From Deltaproteobacteria bacterium (GTDB lineage: Bacteria > Desulfobacterota > Dissulfuribacteria > Dissulfuribacterales > QOAL01): a stretch of DNA of 54,352 bases. A program made the position numbers and the translations under genes. Of this stretch, positions 9,203 through 19,827 are shown piece by piece. The stretch lies in the NCBI GenBank assembly GCA_027028245.1, contig JALVJO010000169.1:1-54352 (forward strand), in the 5' to 3' direction. Each line of letters begins with the position of its first letter. Positions within the stretch are counted from its first letter, which is position 1. The notes beneath the pieces were generated by a model. That model was not told the DNA's origin, searched no databases, and saw only the letters and a program-made list of their open reading frames with translations.

Positions 9203-10420
9203 ATGGCTTTAGTGGTTCAAAAATACGGTGGCACCTCAGTGGCCAATTGCAACAGGATCAAGAGGGTTGCTGAAAGGGTGATCGCACGCAAGGAGGAAGG
9301 GGACGATGTGGTAGTGGTGCTGTCTGCCATGGCAGGCCAGACCAACTATCTTATAGACCTTGCCCTGGAAATGCAGGCACATCCTGATCCCAGGGAACTG
9401 GACGTGCTTTTATCCACCGGAGAGCAGGTGACGATTGCCCTTTTTTCCATGGCAGTCAAGGAAATGGGACAGGATGCCAGGTCATTTCTGGGATATCAGG
9501 TTCCTGTGGAGACAGATTCTGCCCACAGCAAGGCAAGGATTCAGAACATCCCCACAAGCAAGCTTCAAGAGGCCATAAGCAAGGGGATAATCCCGGTGGT
9601 GGCAGGGTTCCAGGGGGTATCCTCAACCGGCGATATCACCACCTTGGGCAGGGGCGGTTCGGACACAACGGCTGTTGCTGTTGCCGTTTCCCTGGACGCA
9701 GATGTATGCGAGATATACACGGATGTGGACGGGGTCTATACCACAGATCCAAATATCTGTCCCAGTGCCAGAAAGATAGAAAGGATCTCCTACGAGGAGA
9801 TGCTTGAGATGGCCAGCCTCGGGGCAAAGGTCCTTGAGATACGCTCGGTGGAGTTTGCAATGCGTTACGGTATGCCCATCCACGTAAGATCCAGCTTTAC
9901 AGGCACCCCGGGAACCATGGTTGTTAAGGAGGATGAATTAATGGAAGATGTTCTGGTCTCAAGTGTTACATACAGCAGGGATGAAGCCCGGATTACCATA
10001 AAGAAGGTTCCTGACAGGCCGGGTATAGCTGCGATGATATTCAACCCCATCTCGGACGCCAATATTATCGTGGACATGATAATTCAGAATACCAGGGCAG
10101 GAGACCTCACGGATATGACCTTTACCGTGCCCAAGGGGGACTTCGACCAGGCCATGTCGATTGTTGAGAAAACGGCCGAGAAAATAGGTGCGGAAAGTGT
10201 TGCAGGCGACAAGAATATTGCAAAGGTTTCCATCATAGGTGTAGGCATGAGAAATCATGCGGGTATTGCCAGCAGGATGTTCGATATACTTGCCAGGCAC
10301 AACGTCAACATCCTGATGATAAGCACCTCCGAGATCAAGGTCTCATGTATCATCGATGAAAAGTACACTGAACTTGCAGTAAGGGCGCTTCATGAAGGAT
10401 TTGGTCTGGATAAAAAGTAA
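9203..10420 (+). CDS. lysC: Aspartate kinase
   Basis: [33 protein letters not shown]-terminal ACT domains. Confidence 0.96.
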   Translation: MALVVQKYGGTSVANCNRIKRVAERVIARKEEGDDVVVVLSAMAGQTNYLIDLALEMQAHPDPRELDVLLSTGEQVTIALFSMAVKEMGQDARSFLGYQVPVETDSAHSKARIQNIPTSKLQEAISKGIIPVVAGFQGVSSTGDITTLGRGGSDTTAVAVAVSLDADVCEIYTDVDGVYTTDPNICPSARKIERISYEEMLEMASLGAKVLEIRSVEFAMRYGMPIHVRSSFTGTPGTMVVKEDELMEDVLVSSVTYSRDEARITIKKVPDRPGIAAMIFNPISDANIIVDMIIQNTRAGDLTDMTFTVPKGDFDQAMSIVEKTAEKIGAESVAGDKNIAKVSIIGVGMRNHAGIASRMFDILARHNVNILMISTSEIKVSCIIDEKYTELAVRALHEGFGLDKK

Positions 10421-10475
10421 AACAGTTAATGGATCGGGCCGAAATGGCCTGGAGATATTTCAAGGCTGGTTTTAA

Positions 10476-12065
10476 ATGAACAAAAACATAGAAATCTATG
10501 ATACCACCCTCAGGGATGGCACCCAGGCGGAAAATTTCAATCTCTCCCTGGAAGACAAGATCCGGATTGCCCTCAAGCTGGACGAACTCGGTTTGGATTA
10601 CATAGAAGGCGGCTGGCCCGGCTCTAATCCCAAGGACCAGCAGTTTTTTTCTGAGATAAAAAACTACAGGTTTTCCAACAGCCGCATAGCAGCCTTCGGA
10701 AGCACCCACATGGCCAGGAACAAGGCTGAGGATGACCCTAACCTCAAGGCATTGGTGGCATCAGGTGCCCCGGCAGTGACCATTTTTGGAAAGAGCTGGG
10801 ACATACATGTTCGAGATGCCCTGAGAATAAGCCTTGAGAGAAACCTGGAAATCATCGAAGATTCCCTGAAGTACCTGAAACCCAGGGTGGAATGCCTTTT
10901 TTACGATGCAGAGCATTTTTTCGACGGCTTCAAGGCAGACCGGGATTATGCAGTAACCACCCTCAAGAAGGCAAGGGATGCCGGGGCGGAGTGCCTCATC
11001 CTTTGCGACACCAACGGCGGCACCATGCCTACGGAGATCGTGGAGATAATAAAACAGGTGCAAAGGGAGCTGGGCCAGGATGCAAGGCTGGGCATCCATT
11101 GTCACAATGACTCGGAGATGGCTGTAGCAAATTCGGTTCTTGCGGTAACTGCCGGGGTAAGCCAGGTGCAGGGCACCATGAACGGCTTTGGCGAAAGATG
11201 CGGAAACGCCAACCTTTGTTCCATAATTCCGGCCCTTGTTCTGAAGATGGGCTTTGAATGCCGTGCAGGAAAAAACCTCAAAAAGCTCACCAGTACTGCA
11301 AGATACGTTTACGAGATAGCAAACCTTGCACCCAACAAGTACCAGCCGTACGTGGGTGCCAGTGCCTTTGCACACAAAGGGGGAATCCACGTCAGTGCCG
11401 TTCAGAGAAACCCGGAGACCTATGAGCACATAAGACCGGAACTGGTGGGGAACGTTCAGCGCATCCTGGTTTCAGATCTTGCAGGCAAGAGCAACATCCT
11501 GGCCAAGGCCAGGCAGTTCGGCCTGGATCTTGACAGCAATGATCCCCTGGTCATGGAAATTGTATCCAGGCTCAAGGAGCTGGAGGCCCAGGGCTTCCAG
11601 TTTGAGGGAGCCGAAGCCTCCTTCGAGCTTCTCATGAGAAGGGCAAGCGGAACACAGAGAAGATATTTCGAGCTCCTGGGATTCAGGGTCTTTGACCAGA
11701 AGATGAAGGAAGACGAACCGCCCCAGGCCGAGGCCACCGTAATGGTCAGGGTAGGGGGCAGGATCGAGCACACAGCGGCCGTGGGCAACGGGCCGGTAAA
11801 TGCCCTGGATAATGCCATCAGGAAGGCCCTGGAGACGTTTTATCCCCAGCTGAGGGACATGAGCCTTGTGGATTACAAGGTACGGGTCCTGCCTGAAACC
11901 CCTGGTACTGGTGCAAAGGTCAGGGTGCTCATAGAATCAAAGGATGAAAAGGACAAGTGGGGCACCGTGGGCGTATCTCACGATATCATTGAGGCCAGCT
12001 GGCAGGCACTGGTAGATGGAATCTGCTACAAACTCCTCAAAAGCGAGGGAAAATCCCAGGAGTAA
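10476..12065 (+). CDS. cimA: (R)-citramalate synthase
   Basis: [45 protein letters not shown]-terminal LeuA-dimer-like regulatory domain. Confidence 0.93.
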   Translation: MNKNIEIYDTTLRDGTQAENFNLSLEDKIRIALKLDELGLDYIEGGWPGSNPKDQQFFSEIKNYRFSNSRIAAFGSTHMARNKAEDDPNLKALVASGAPAVTIFGKSWDIHVRDALRISLERNLEIIEDSLKYLKPRVECLFYDAEHFFDGFKADRDYAVTTLKKARDAGAECLILCDTNGGTMPTEIVEIIKQVQRELGQDARLGIHCHNDSEMAVANSVLAVTAGVSQVQGTMNGFGERCGNANLCSIIPALVLKMGFECRAGKNLKKLTSTARYVYEIANLAPNKYQPYVGASAFAHKGGIHVSAVQRNPETYEHIRPELVGNVQRILVSDLAGKSNILAKARQFGLDLDSNDPLVMEIVSRLKELEAQGFQFEGAEASFELLMRRASGTQRRYFELLGFRVFDQKMKEDEPPQAEATVMVRVGGRIEHTAAVGNGPVNALDNAIRKALETFYPQLRDMSLVDYKVRVLPETPGTGAKVRVLIESKDEKDKWGTVGVSHDIIEASWQALVDGICYKLLKSEGKSQE

Positions 12066-12066
12066 A

Positions 12067-12447
12067 GTGAGGGTTCTTCTGGATCCCCTGGTGATGCTAT
12101 TTTTTGTGGTTTTGTTCATCTGCCTGGCTGCTATGAGCGACCTGTTAAGATGGCCCTTTCGTCAATCTCCAGGTTCCACCATGAGGCAGGTGGTTCAGGT
12201 CCCGGAAGACGCCCGGGCCTTTCTCTTTTTCAAAAGGGTAGATATCAACCAGCTTGGCATGGAAGGACTTGTCCTGATTCCGGGCATAGGCCAGGACACA
12301 GCACAAAAGATAATGGATTACAGGGACGTATTCGGCTTTATCCTGGATATTGATGAACTCCAGGTGCCCCAGGGGCCGCTTCGACAAAGCAGGGTGCGGA
12401 TTTTAAAACACTACTGCATGGCTGGAGAAAGCCGGGACAGCCTTTAG
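12067..12447 (+). CDS. Helix-hairpin-helix (ComEA-like) protein
   Basis: FKRVDINQLGMEGLVLIPGIGQDTAQKIMDYR HhH motif; N-terminal TM; likely GTG start at 12067. Confidence 0.7.
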   Translation: MRVLLDPLVMLFFVVLFICLAAMSDLLRWPFRQSPGSTMRQVVQVPEDARAFLFFKRVDINQLGMEGLVLIPGIGQDTAQKIMDYRDVFGFILDIDELQVPQGPLRQSRVRILKHYCMAGESRDSL

Positions 12448-12468
12448 ATTGGTGATGGAGTATAAAAC

Positions 12469-13251
12469 ATGACATCGAATCACGGTGCGGAAATAATAGC
12501 AATGGCAGGAAAGGGGGGGACAGGGAAGACCACCCTTACGGCACTTCTCATTAAATATCTCGTGGAGTCTGATCTTACCCCGGTGCTAACAGTGGATGCA
12601 GATGCCAATGCCAACCTCAATGAACTCCTGGGCCTGAAGGTGGATATGACACTTGGGGAAATAAGGGAGAGGATGAAGACAGAAACCCCCCAGGGCATGA
12701 CCAAAAACGAGTTCATGGAGCTTCATATAAACCAGGCAGTTATCGAGGCCAGGGGATTCGATCTGCTGGTCATGGGTCAGCCCGAAGGCCCAGGCTGCTA
12801 CTGCATGGCAAATTCCATCCTTGCTCAGGTGATGGAAAAACTTTCCAGGAATTACCGCTATCTCCTGGTCGACAACGAAGCGGGAATGGAGCATCTGAGC
12901 AGGCTGAATCTGAGAAAGATCCATACCCTCTTTGTGGTCTCGGATCCTTCAGCAAGGGGTGTTCTGACAGCAGCCCGTATAGCGGATCTCACCAAGTCCC
13001 TCCAGGTTGAGGTGAAGCAGAAGGTCCTGGTGGTGAACAGGGTTCCTGAAGATATCCCGGAAGCACTGGACAAGCATGTGAAACAAGCCGTTGCCAAGAC
13101 CGACCTGGAGTTCGGCGGCTACCTTCCGGCAAGCCAGGAGATCTTCCAGAAGGAGATGGCCCAGGAATCCCTGCTGGAACTTCCACCAGATATCCCTGTG
13201 GTAAAGGAAGCATTCGGAATCTTTGAAAGGTTTCTGGGAAGTGCTTCATAG
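12469..13251 (+). CDS. cooC: CooC-like MinD/ParA-family ATPase (CO dehydrogenase Ni-insertion type)
   Basis: AMAGKGGTGKTTLTALL P-loop; QPEGPGCYCMAN; LLVDNEAGMEHLSR. Confidence 0.85.
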   Translation: MTSNHGAEIIAMAGKGGTGKTTLTALLIKYLVESDLTPVLTVDADANANLNELLGLKVDMTLGEIRERMKTETPQGMTKNEFMELHINQAVIEARGFDLLVMGQPEGPGCYCMANSILAQVMEKLSRNYRYLLVDNEAGMEHLSRLNLRKIHTLFVVSDPSARGVLTAARIADLTKSLQVEVKQKVLVVNRVPEDIPEALDKHVKQAVAKTDLEFGGYLPASQEIFQKEMAQESLLELPPDIPVVKEAFGIFERFLGSAS

Positions 13252-13272
13252 AATGCTGCCGAACCAGCGGGT

Positions 13273-15822
13273 TCATCTGTAATGGATTATACCCCTTCTC
13301 AGGAGCAGCTTTTCCACTTCAACTGCTGCAAATACCATTAGTCCTGCAAGAATACACATGCCCATTTCTTGGAAAGAAAGGGCAGCTGTATGCATTATGG
13401 CCGAGATGCCAGGCAGGTAGATTACAGCAGCCTGTACGGCAGCAGTGATTGCAACTGTCAGGGTAAGGGGCAGATTGGAATAGAGTCCCTGTTTGAAAAG
13501 AGACATCTTTTCCGATCTTATGGCCATGACATGGGCCAGCTGGCAGAAGGCAAGGGCCGTAAATATCATGGTCTGCCAGTGGCCCCCGGTCTCAAGGCCT
13601 ATTTTCTGGATGCCGAGGCAAAGTGCAGTCACGAAGGGTGCCATCCATAAAAGATGCTGCCAGATGCCCCTGGCAAAGAGGCTTTCCTCAGGCGGCCGCG
13701 GGGGCCTTTTCATGATGTCATCTTCCGCAGGTTCTGCCACCAGGGCCAGGCACGGGGCCCCGTCGGAGATGAGATTGATCCAGAGTATCTGGATGGGCAT
13801 AAGTGGCATTGGAAGCCCCAGGAAAGGGGCCAGAAGGATTATCATTATCTCCGCCGTGTTGCTGGCAAGAAGATACTTGATAAATTTTCTTATGTTGTCG
13901 TAGATCCTGCGCCCGATTTCCACAGAGCGGACAATGGTTGCAAAATTATCATCCAGGAGTACAAGATCTGCTGCCTGCTTGGCAACGTCTGTTCCATTGA
14001 TGCCCATGGCAACCCCGATGTCTGCCTGCTTGAGGGCGGGTGCATCATTTACCCCGTCGCCGGTCATGGCTACTGACTGGCCAGCCTGCTGGAGTGCGGA
14101 AACAAGGAGCAGTTTCTGCTCAGGGCTGATCCTTGCATAAACCCTGGCCCTGGTGACAATATCTTTTAGTTCCTGCCTTTCCATGGCCGAAAGCATACTG
14201 CCGGTAACGGCCTGTCCCTCCTGGCCGCCTCCCAGGATTCCTATCCTTCTGGCTATGTTTACGGCTGTGCCGGGATGGTCTCCTGTGATCATGACCGGCG
14301 TAATACCTGCAGACTTACAGGTGGCAATTGCCCGGGGTACTTCTGGTCTTGGCGGATCCATCAGTCCTGCAAGTCCCAGGAAGGTCATATCCCTTTCTAT
14401 CTCTTGGAGGGATTCAGGCAACCGGTGGACCTGCCTGAAGGAAAAGGCCAGTACCCGGAGTCCTTTTTCCGTAAGGAGCCTGTTTATCTCCTCTGTTTTT
14501 TCCGTGTTGATATCACGGCATATTTCAGACACTGATTCCGTGCTGCCCTTGGTAAGTGCCAGGAAAGAGCCGGATGGCATGCGGTGAACAGTGGTCATCC
14601 GCATCCTTTGAGAATTGAAGGGGATCTCTGCCACTTTTGGATAGGCCTTTTCCAGGTCTTCCAAATCAAGGCCGAGTTCCTGAACCTTTGCCGTCAGCGC
14701 GGTTTCCGTCGGGTCTCCCAGGGGCCTTCCCTTTGAATCCCTTGAGACATGGTTGCAGAGGGCCAGGGCCAGTATGAATTCTTCCGGCAGCTTGCGGGCT
14801 TTTATTTTATTCCCGTTAGTATCTACCAGGATTTCCACCCTCATGCGGTTCTGGGTGATTGTCCCCGTCTTGTCCGAGCAGATATACGTGACAGAGCCGA
14901 GGGTTTCCACTGCGGGAAGATTCCTGGCAAGGGCGTTTTTACGGGCAAGCTGCCTTGCTCCAAGGGCCAGGGAGATGGTAACAACTGCAGGAAGTGCCTC
15001 TGGAACTGCCGCAACGGCCAGACTTACCGATGTAAGAAAAAGCTCCAGGATGTCCCGGCTGTTAACCAGGCCGGCAAGAAAGACCACAATGCTTATGGCC
15101 AGAACCCAAACGGTGAGCCTCCTGCCAAGATGATCAAGACGTCTCTGCAGGGGTGTCTTCTCGTCTCCGGCCTGTTCCAGGAGGTTTGCAATACCTGCAA
15201 AACGGGTACGGGTGCCGGTTGCCTTGACTATACCCACACCCCTTCCGTTAACTGCCACCGTACCCATAAAGAGCAGATTTTCTTCATTATGGGATTCCAG
15301 GATTGAAGCAGGCACCTTGTGTGCCGGGATGGATTCTCCCGTAAGGACAGACTCGTCTATGCGAACATCACTTCCCTCAAGGAGCAGTATGTCTGCCGGA
15401 ACGATGTCTCCGGCCTCGATTACCACCACGTCCCCTGGTACCAGGGCAGCTGCCGGAATCCTTCTGGAACTGCCGTCTCGTATGACAAGGGCAGTGGGGG
15501 CGGCCATTTTCTGAAGGGCCTCCATGGCCCTTTCTGCCCTGTATTCCTGGATGAAACCTATTATTCCGTTAATTAACAGGATCAGGATGATGGCCAGCCC
15601 GTCATGAATCTGGCCAAGCGCCATGGACACAGCAGCACCTGCCATGAGAAGAAGGATCAGGGGGCTTTTAAACTGCGACAAAAGGGAGGACAGGGGAGAT
15701 CTTTTTCCAGGTTCCGGCAGTTCATTTGGCCCGAATTGCCCGAGAAGCTTCAGGGCTTCTTTTTCGGAAAGACCCTGTTTCAGGTAAATATCGGTTGCAT
15801 AAGCTGCCTTTTCAGCATTCAT
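13273..15822 (-). CDS. Cation-translocating P-type ATPase (P2A/Ca2+-type)
   Basis: CSDKTGTITQNRM, TGESIPAHK, MITGDHPGTA, MTGDGVNDAPALKQADIG. Confidence 0.93.
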   Translation of the reverse strand: MNAEKAAYATDIYLKQGLSEKEALKLLGQFGPNELPEPGKRSPLSSLLSQFKSPLILLLMAGAAVSMALGQIHDGLAIILILLINGIIGFIQEYRAERAMEALQKMAAPTALVIRDGSSRRIPAAALVPGDVVVIEAGDIVPADILLLEGSDVRIDESVLTGESIPAHKVPASILESHNEENLLFMGTVAVNGRGVGIVKATGTRTRFAGIANLLEQAGDEKTPLQRRLDHLGRRLTVWVLAISIVVFLAGLVNSRDILELFLTSVSLAVAAVPEALPAVVTISLALGARQLARKNALARNLPAVETLGSVTYICSDKTGTITQNRMRVEILVDTNGNKIKARKLPEEFILALALCNHVSRDSKGRPLGDPTETALTAKVQELGLDLEDLEKAYPKVAEIPFNSQRMRMTTVHRMPSGSFLALTKGSTESVSEICRDINTEKTEEINRLLTEKGLRVLAFSFRQVHRLPESLQEIERDMTFLGLAGLMDPPRPEVPRAIATCKSAGITPVMITGDHPGTAVNIARRIGILGGGQEGQAVTGSMLSAMERQELKDIVTRARVYARISPEQKLLLVSALQQAGQSVAMTGDGVNDAPALKQADIGVAMGINGTDVAKQAADLVLLDDNFATIVRSVEIGRRIYDNIRKFIKYLLASNTAEIMIILLAPFLGLPMPLMPIQILWINLISDGAPCLALVAEPAEDDIMKRPPRPPEESLFARGIWQHLLWMAPFVTALCLGIQKIGLETGGHWQTMIFTALAFCQLAHVMAIRSEKMSLFKQGLYSNLPLTLTVAITAAVQAAVIYLPGISAIMHTAALSFQEMGMCILAGLMVFAAVEVEKLLLRRGIIHYR

Positions 15823-16151
15823 GGTGACCTAAAATGGGCAAAATCCAGGCCGGAAAGCTGATTCAGATATTTATGGATGTACGGGCATCTTTCCATGAGC
15901 CGGTTCCTGAAATGTCCCTTGCCTGAAATGTTTTTAATAAGGGCCTTTTCGCCAGGCTGCATATCGGAAATGGTCATGTTCCTTGTCCAGGTTGAAAGCA
16001 GGGAAAGATCATCAAAAAATCCACAACAAGGGCCTCCTGTTTATAATGTCGTCAGGAAGATTCTAACCGCCTGGTGAGGCCCTGCAAACCGTTCTTGAAA
16101 AAAATGAATTCGTGCATGCTGCCAGGTGTCAGCTAATGAAGACATGTTTTT

Positions 16152-16405
16152 TCTCCCTTGCTGCCGGGAGCATTCCCAGTTTGTTCCTGGACGAAAAAAG
16201 CAAGGATCGGTGCATTTCTTTCAAGGTTCACCAAGCCGCTGTGCAGATTTCAAATTCTTCTCGAATACAGACATTGTCAATCTCAGCGACTTGGCTACGG
16301 TTGAAGTTGGCTTCCTTGTGGTGAAACCTTTCAAGAAACACTCCTTCCTTGCCAATGGTGCAAATGAGGAACAAACGGGGAATGCTCCCTTGCGGGCAAG
16401 GGAGG
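16152..16405 (+). repeat. Dispersed long-inverted-repeat element, copy A (MITE-like)
   Basis: Core 16166..16389 begins GGGAGCATTCCCAGTTTGTTCC and ends GGAACAAACGGGGAATGCTCCC. Similar outer segments (TCTCCCTTG / CAAGGGAGG) extend it. Core is closely similar to copies B and C. Confidence 0.85.
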
Positions 16406-16549
16406 AAAGTCCGGGCAGAAATTAATGAGATTACATTAGGGGAGTAGATGCATTTTGAATTATCAATGGACAATCCCGCTTACCAGACGCATATTATATT
16501 CTGAAAGGTCTTAAAAACTGATAATCCGGGAAGGCGGGAGAATTTAAAC

Positions 16550-17728
16550 ATGAAGCCGGAAAATCATACGGCCAGGATAATAGCAATAATGGAAAGATTT
16601 GCAGAAGAGACGGGGCTTTATCCCCCTGCCTCTTCTCCGAAGCGGTATCTTTGGACCGATTCCTTTGCAGTATGCAACTTCCTTGAGCTCTTCAGGCGGA
16701 CCGGAGACAGGAAATACAGGGATCTTGCCCTTCGTCTTGTTGACCAGGTGCATTTTGTCCTGGGCAGGTTCAGCAGGGAAGATCCGAGAAACGGCTGGAT
16801 CAGCGGCCTTGAAGATGAAGAGGCCAGGGAGCATCCCACCATGGGCGGCCTGAGGATAGGAAAGCCGCTTCTTGAGCGCGGGCCGGATGAGCCCTTTGAT
16901 GAACGTATCGAGTGGGACAGGGATGGCCAGTATTACCATTATCTCACCAAATGGATGCACGCACTGAACAGGGTCAGCAGGGTGACCGGGGACATCAGCT
17001 ACAACCGCTGGGCAATCGACCTGGCAAAGACAGCCCACGCCGCTTTCACCTATACCTCTCCCATTGACGGCAGAAAACGCATGTACTGGAAGATGAGTGT
17101 GGATCTTTCCAGGCCCCAGGTGTCGTCCATGGGGCAGCACGATCCGCTGGATGGATATGTTACTTACTGCGAGCTGGAGATGTGCGGCCCCATGGAACTT
17201 ATGAAGGCCGGTCAGTATCCGGACCTTTCGGCAGAAATACGGGATATGGCCGGCATCTGTCAGGGCATGGATCTTGTTACTGATGATCCCCTGGGAATCG
17301 GCGGGCTGCTTTTTGATTCCTGCCGCCTGGCACAGATGATCCAAAGCGGCTATTTGAAGGACGTGGCACTTCTTGTGAGCCTTCTCAGTGCTGCTGCAGA
17401 AGGACTTAGATATTTTTCCGGGACCAATCTTTTGAATATGCCGGCGGAACTGAGGCTGGCCTTCAGGGAAGAGGGACTTTCCATCGGGCTCCACGGCGCA
17501 GAAAAGGTGGATGCCCTGGCGCGCGAGGAAGGGTCCCCGCTTGTTCAGGATCCGAATTTTTCCTCAGTCCTCGGCAGATTAAGGGAATATTTGGGCCTGG
17601 CAGAAGGCATAGAAAGGTTCTGGCTCAGGCAGGAGAACCAGACGGTGCAGACCTGGCTTGAGCATGAGGAAATAAATGCAGTCATGCTGGCCACAAGTCT
17701 CGGGCCGGAAGGTTTCCTGTTGATTTAA
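16550..17728 (+). CDS. Conserved hypothetical, possible six-hairpin glycosidase-like (alpha/alpha-toroid) protein
   Basis: Full-length 392-aa ORF with helical segments such as LALRLVDQVHFVLGR and YYHYLTKWMHALNRVSRVTGD resembling glycosidase-like superfamilies. Confidence 0.55.
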   Translation: MKPENHTARIIAIMERFAEETGLYPPASSPKRYLWTDSFAVCNFLELFRRTGDRKYRDLALRLVDQVHFVLGRFSREDPRNGWISGLEDEEAREHPTMGGLRIGKPLLERGPDEPFDERIEWDRDGQYYHYLTKWMHALNRVSRVTGDISYNRWAIDLAKTAHAAFTYTSPIDGRKRMYWKMSVDLSRPQVSSMGQHDPLDGYVTYCELEMCGPMELMKAGQYPDLSAEIRDMAGICQGMDLVTDDPLGIGGLLFDSCRLAQMIQSGYLKDVALLVSLLSAAAEGLRYFSGTNLLNMPAELRLAFREEGLSIGLHGAEKVDALAREEGSPLVQDPNFSSVLGRLREYLGLAEGIERFWLRQENQTVQTWLEHEEINAVMLATSLGPEGFLLI

Positions 17729-17982
17729 CCCTGGGGATGTATAACTGGCTTGTGTTTCAGCCTCAATGGTGTAATATGCTGCCACCAGTAAATGAAAGTC
17801 CAGGTTTAACTCCAAGAAATCCGTTTCAAATACCTTAGACCAAGAGATTTGATCAGAACCGGGGTTGGCTTTAAAGGCCTCGTATCCTGCACCAAATGCC
17901 GGGGGGAGGGCAATAACCTTTTTGTCGTCTATTCCCGGCTTGCTTATTGAAGCAGGCGGCCGGGCTTTGTTCAGGAGGATGA

Positions 17983-19773
17983 ATGAAACAGGAATATATC
18001 AGGAACGTGGCCATCATTGCCCACGTGGATCATGGCAAGACCACGCTGGTAGACCAGCTTTTCCGCCAGAGCGGGATGTTCCGGGAGAATCAGGAGGTGG
18101 CTGAACGCCTCATGGATTCCATGGATCTTGAAAGGGAAAGAGGGATCACCATTGCATCCAAGAACGGTGCTTACTCCTACGGTGATTACAGGATAAACAT
18201 CATAGACACCCCGGGACATGCAGATTTCGGAGGCCAGGTGGAAAGGGTGCTGCGCATGGCAGACGGTGCACTGCTGCTGGTGGATGCCCAGGAAGGCCCA
18301 ATGCCCCAGACGTTTTTCGTGGTCAAAAAGGCCCTGGCGGCAAACCTGCCCATCCTGGTGGTGGTGAACAAGATAGACAAGGATGCGGCACGCTGCGACT
18401 GGTGTGTGGACCAGGTGTTTGACCTGCTTGCCAGGCTTGATGCTCCCGATGAGACCCTTGATTTTCCAGTGGTATACGGTTCTGCAAAGCTTGGCTGTAT
18501 GGTCTCTGACCCGGAGGAAACACCTGTTCCCGGAAGGGGCATGGAGCTTGTCTCAGAGATGATATTAAAACATGTCCCTCCTCCCACGGGAGACCCTGAA
18601 AACCCCCTTCAGCTGCAGATCAATACCATAGATTATTCGCCTTATCTGGGCAGGCTCGGTATCGGGAAGCTTGTCAACGGCACACTCAGCATCAACGATT
18701 CAGTGGTGGTGGCAAGAAGGGACGGAAGCATAGGGCCTGTAAGGATTACCAAGATCTTTGGTTTCCAAGGCAACAGGCAGGTTCCCCTGGAAAGGGCATT
18801 TACAGGCGATATTATAGCAGTGGCAGGCATGGAAGACGTTACCGTGGGGGTGACCTTCACAGACCCGGAGGACCCTAGGCCACTTCCCCTTATAGAGATT
18901 GATCCCCCTACGATTTCCATGAATTTCATTCCCAATGATGCACCCTTTGCCGGGCAGGACGGCCGGTTCGTGACATCCCGGCACCTGGAGGAGCGGCTTG
19001 CCCGGGAGACACTGGCAGACGTGGCCCTTCGTGTTGAGCCCCTGGCGGAAGGAGTGGGTTTTAGGGTTTCGGGCAGGGGAGAGCTTCATCTTTCCATTCT
19101 CATAGAAAAGATGAGAAGAGAAGGGTATGAATTCCAGGTTTCCAGGCCCAGGGTGATAATGAAGGAAGAGGACGGCCGCACACTGGAACCCTACGAGGAA
19201 CTTACAGTGGACGTGGATGAGAATTACCAGGGAGCAGTCATTGAAAAACTAGGCAGGCTTAAGGGCGTGCTCGAGGACATGCAGGTGGAAAACGGCATGG
19301 TACGCATGGTATTCAAGATCCCCACCCGGGGCCTATTGGGCTATCGCTCCCAGTTTCTTACAGATACCAGGGGCATGGGAACAATGAATTACGTGTTTTC
19401 ACACTGGGGACCTTATGCCGGGGAGATACAGAACCGAACAAGCGGGGTCATGATAGTAAAGGAAAACTGCACCAGCGTGGCCTATGCCCTTTTCAACCTC
19501 CAGGACCGCGGCAAACTCTTCATAAGACCGGGTCAGGAGCTTTACAAGGGGCAGATAATAGGTGAGCACTGTAGGGCATCAGACCTTGTGGTGAATCCGG
19601 CCAAGGGAAAGAAGCTGACAAACATGAGGGCCTCGGGCTCCGACGAGGCAGTGGTGCTTTCGCCTCATCTTGAGATGACCCTTGAAGACTGCATTTCCTA
19701 CGTGAACGACGATGAGCTGGTGGAGGTAACCCCCAAGGCTGTAAGGCTAAGAAAGCCCCTTGGGTGCCATTAG
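17983..19773 (+). CDS. typA: Ribosome-associated translational GTPase TypA/BipA
   Basis: NVAIIAHVDHGKTTLVDQL, ERERGITIASKN, DTPGHADFGGQVERVL, EF-G-like C-terminal domains. Confidence 0.96.
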   Translation: MKQEYIRNVAIIAHVDHGKTTLVDQLFRQSGMFRENQEVAERLMDSMDLERERGITIASKNGAYSYGDYRINIIDTPGHADFGGQVERVLRMADGALLLVDAQEGPMPQTFFVVKKALAANLPILVVVNKIDKDAARCDWCVDQVFDLLARLDAPDETLDFPVVYGSAKLGCMVSDPEETPVPGRGMELVSEMILKHVPPPTGDPENPLQLQINTIDYSPYLGRLGIGKLVNGTLSINDSVVVARRDGSIGPVRITKIFGFQGNRQVPLERAFTGDIIAVAGMEDVTVGVTFTDPEDPRPLPLIEIDPPTISMNFIPNDAPFAGQDGRFVTSRHLEERLARETLADVALRVEPLAEGVGFRVSGRGELHLSILIEKMRREGYEFQVSRPRVIMKEEDGRTLEPYEELTVDVDENYQGAVIEKLGRLKGVLEDMQVENGMVRMVFKIPTRGLLGYRSQFLTDTRGMGTMNYVFSHWGPYAGEIQNRTSGVMIVKENCTSVAYALFNLQDRGKLFIRPGQELYKGQIIGEHCRASDLVVNPAKGKKLTNMRASGSDEAVVLSPHLEMTLEDCISYVNDDELVEVTPKAVRLRKPLGCH

Positions 19774-19827
19774 CATGGTTTTAGCCCGGGAAAAAGAAGG
19801 GGCCTGTAACAAAGTATATTCGGCTTT

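Noticed and set aside
16126-16425. Three similar small ORFs (SPSRxADFKFF...EVGFLVVKP) as a protein family
   Set aside because: They lie within the inverted-repeat element and both strands are open; annotated as repeat, with coding potential left as an open question.
17579-17815. Minus-strand ORF downstream of the 16550..17728 gene
   Set aside because: Mostly antisense to the toroid-like protein; no recognisable domain.
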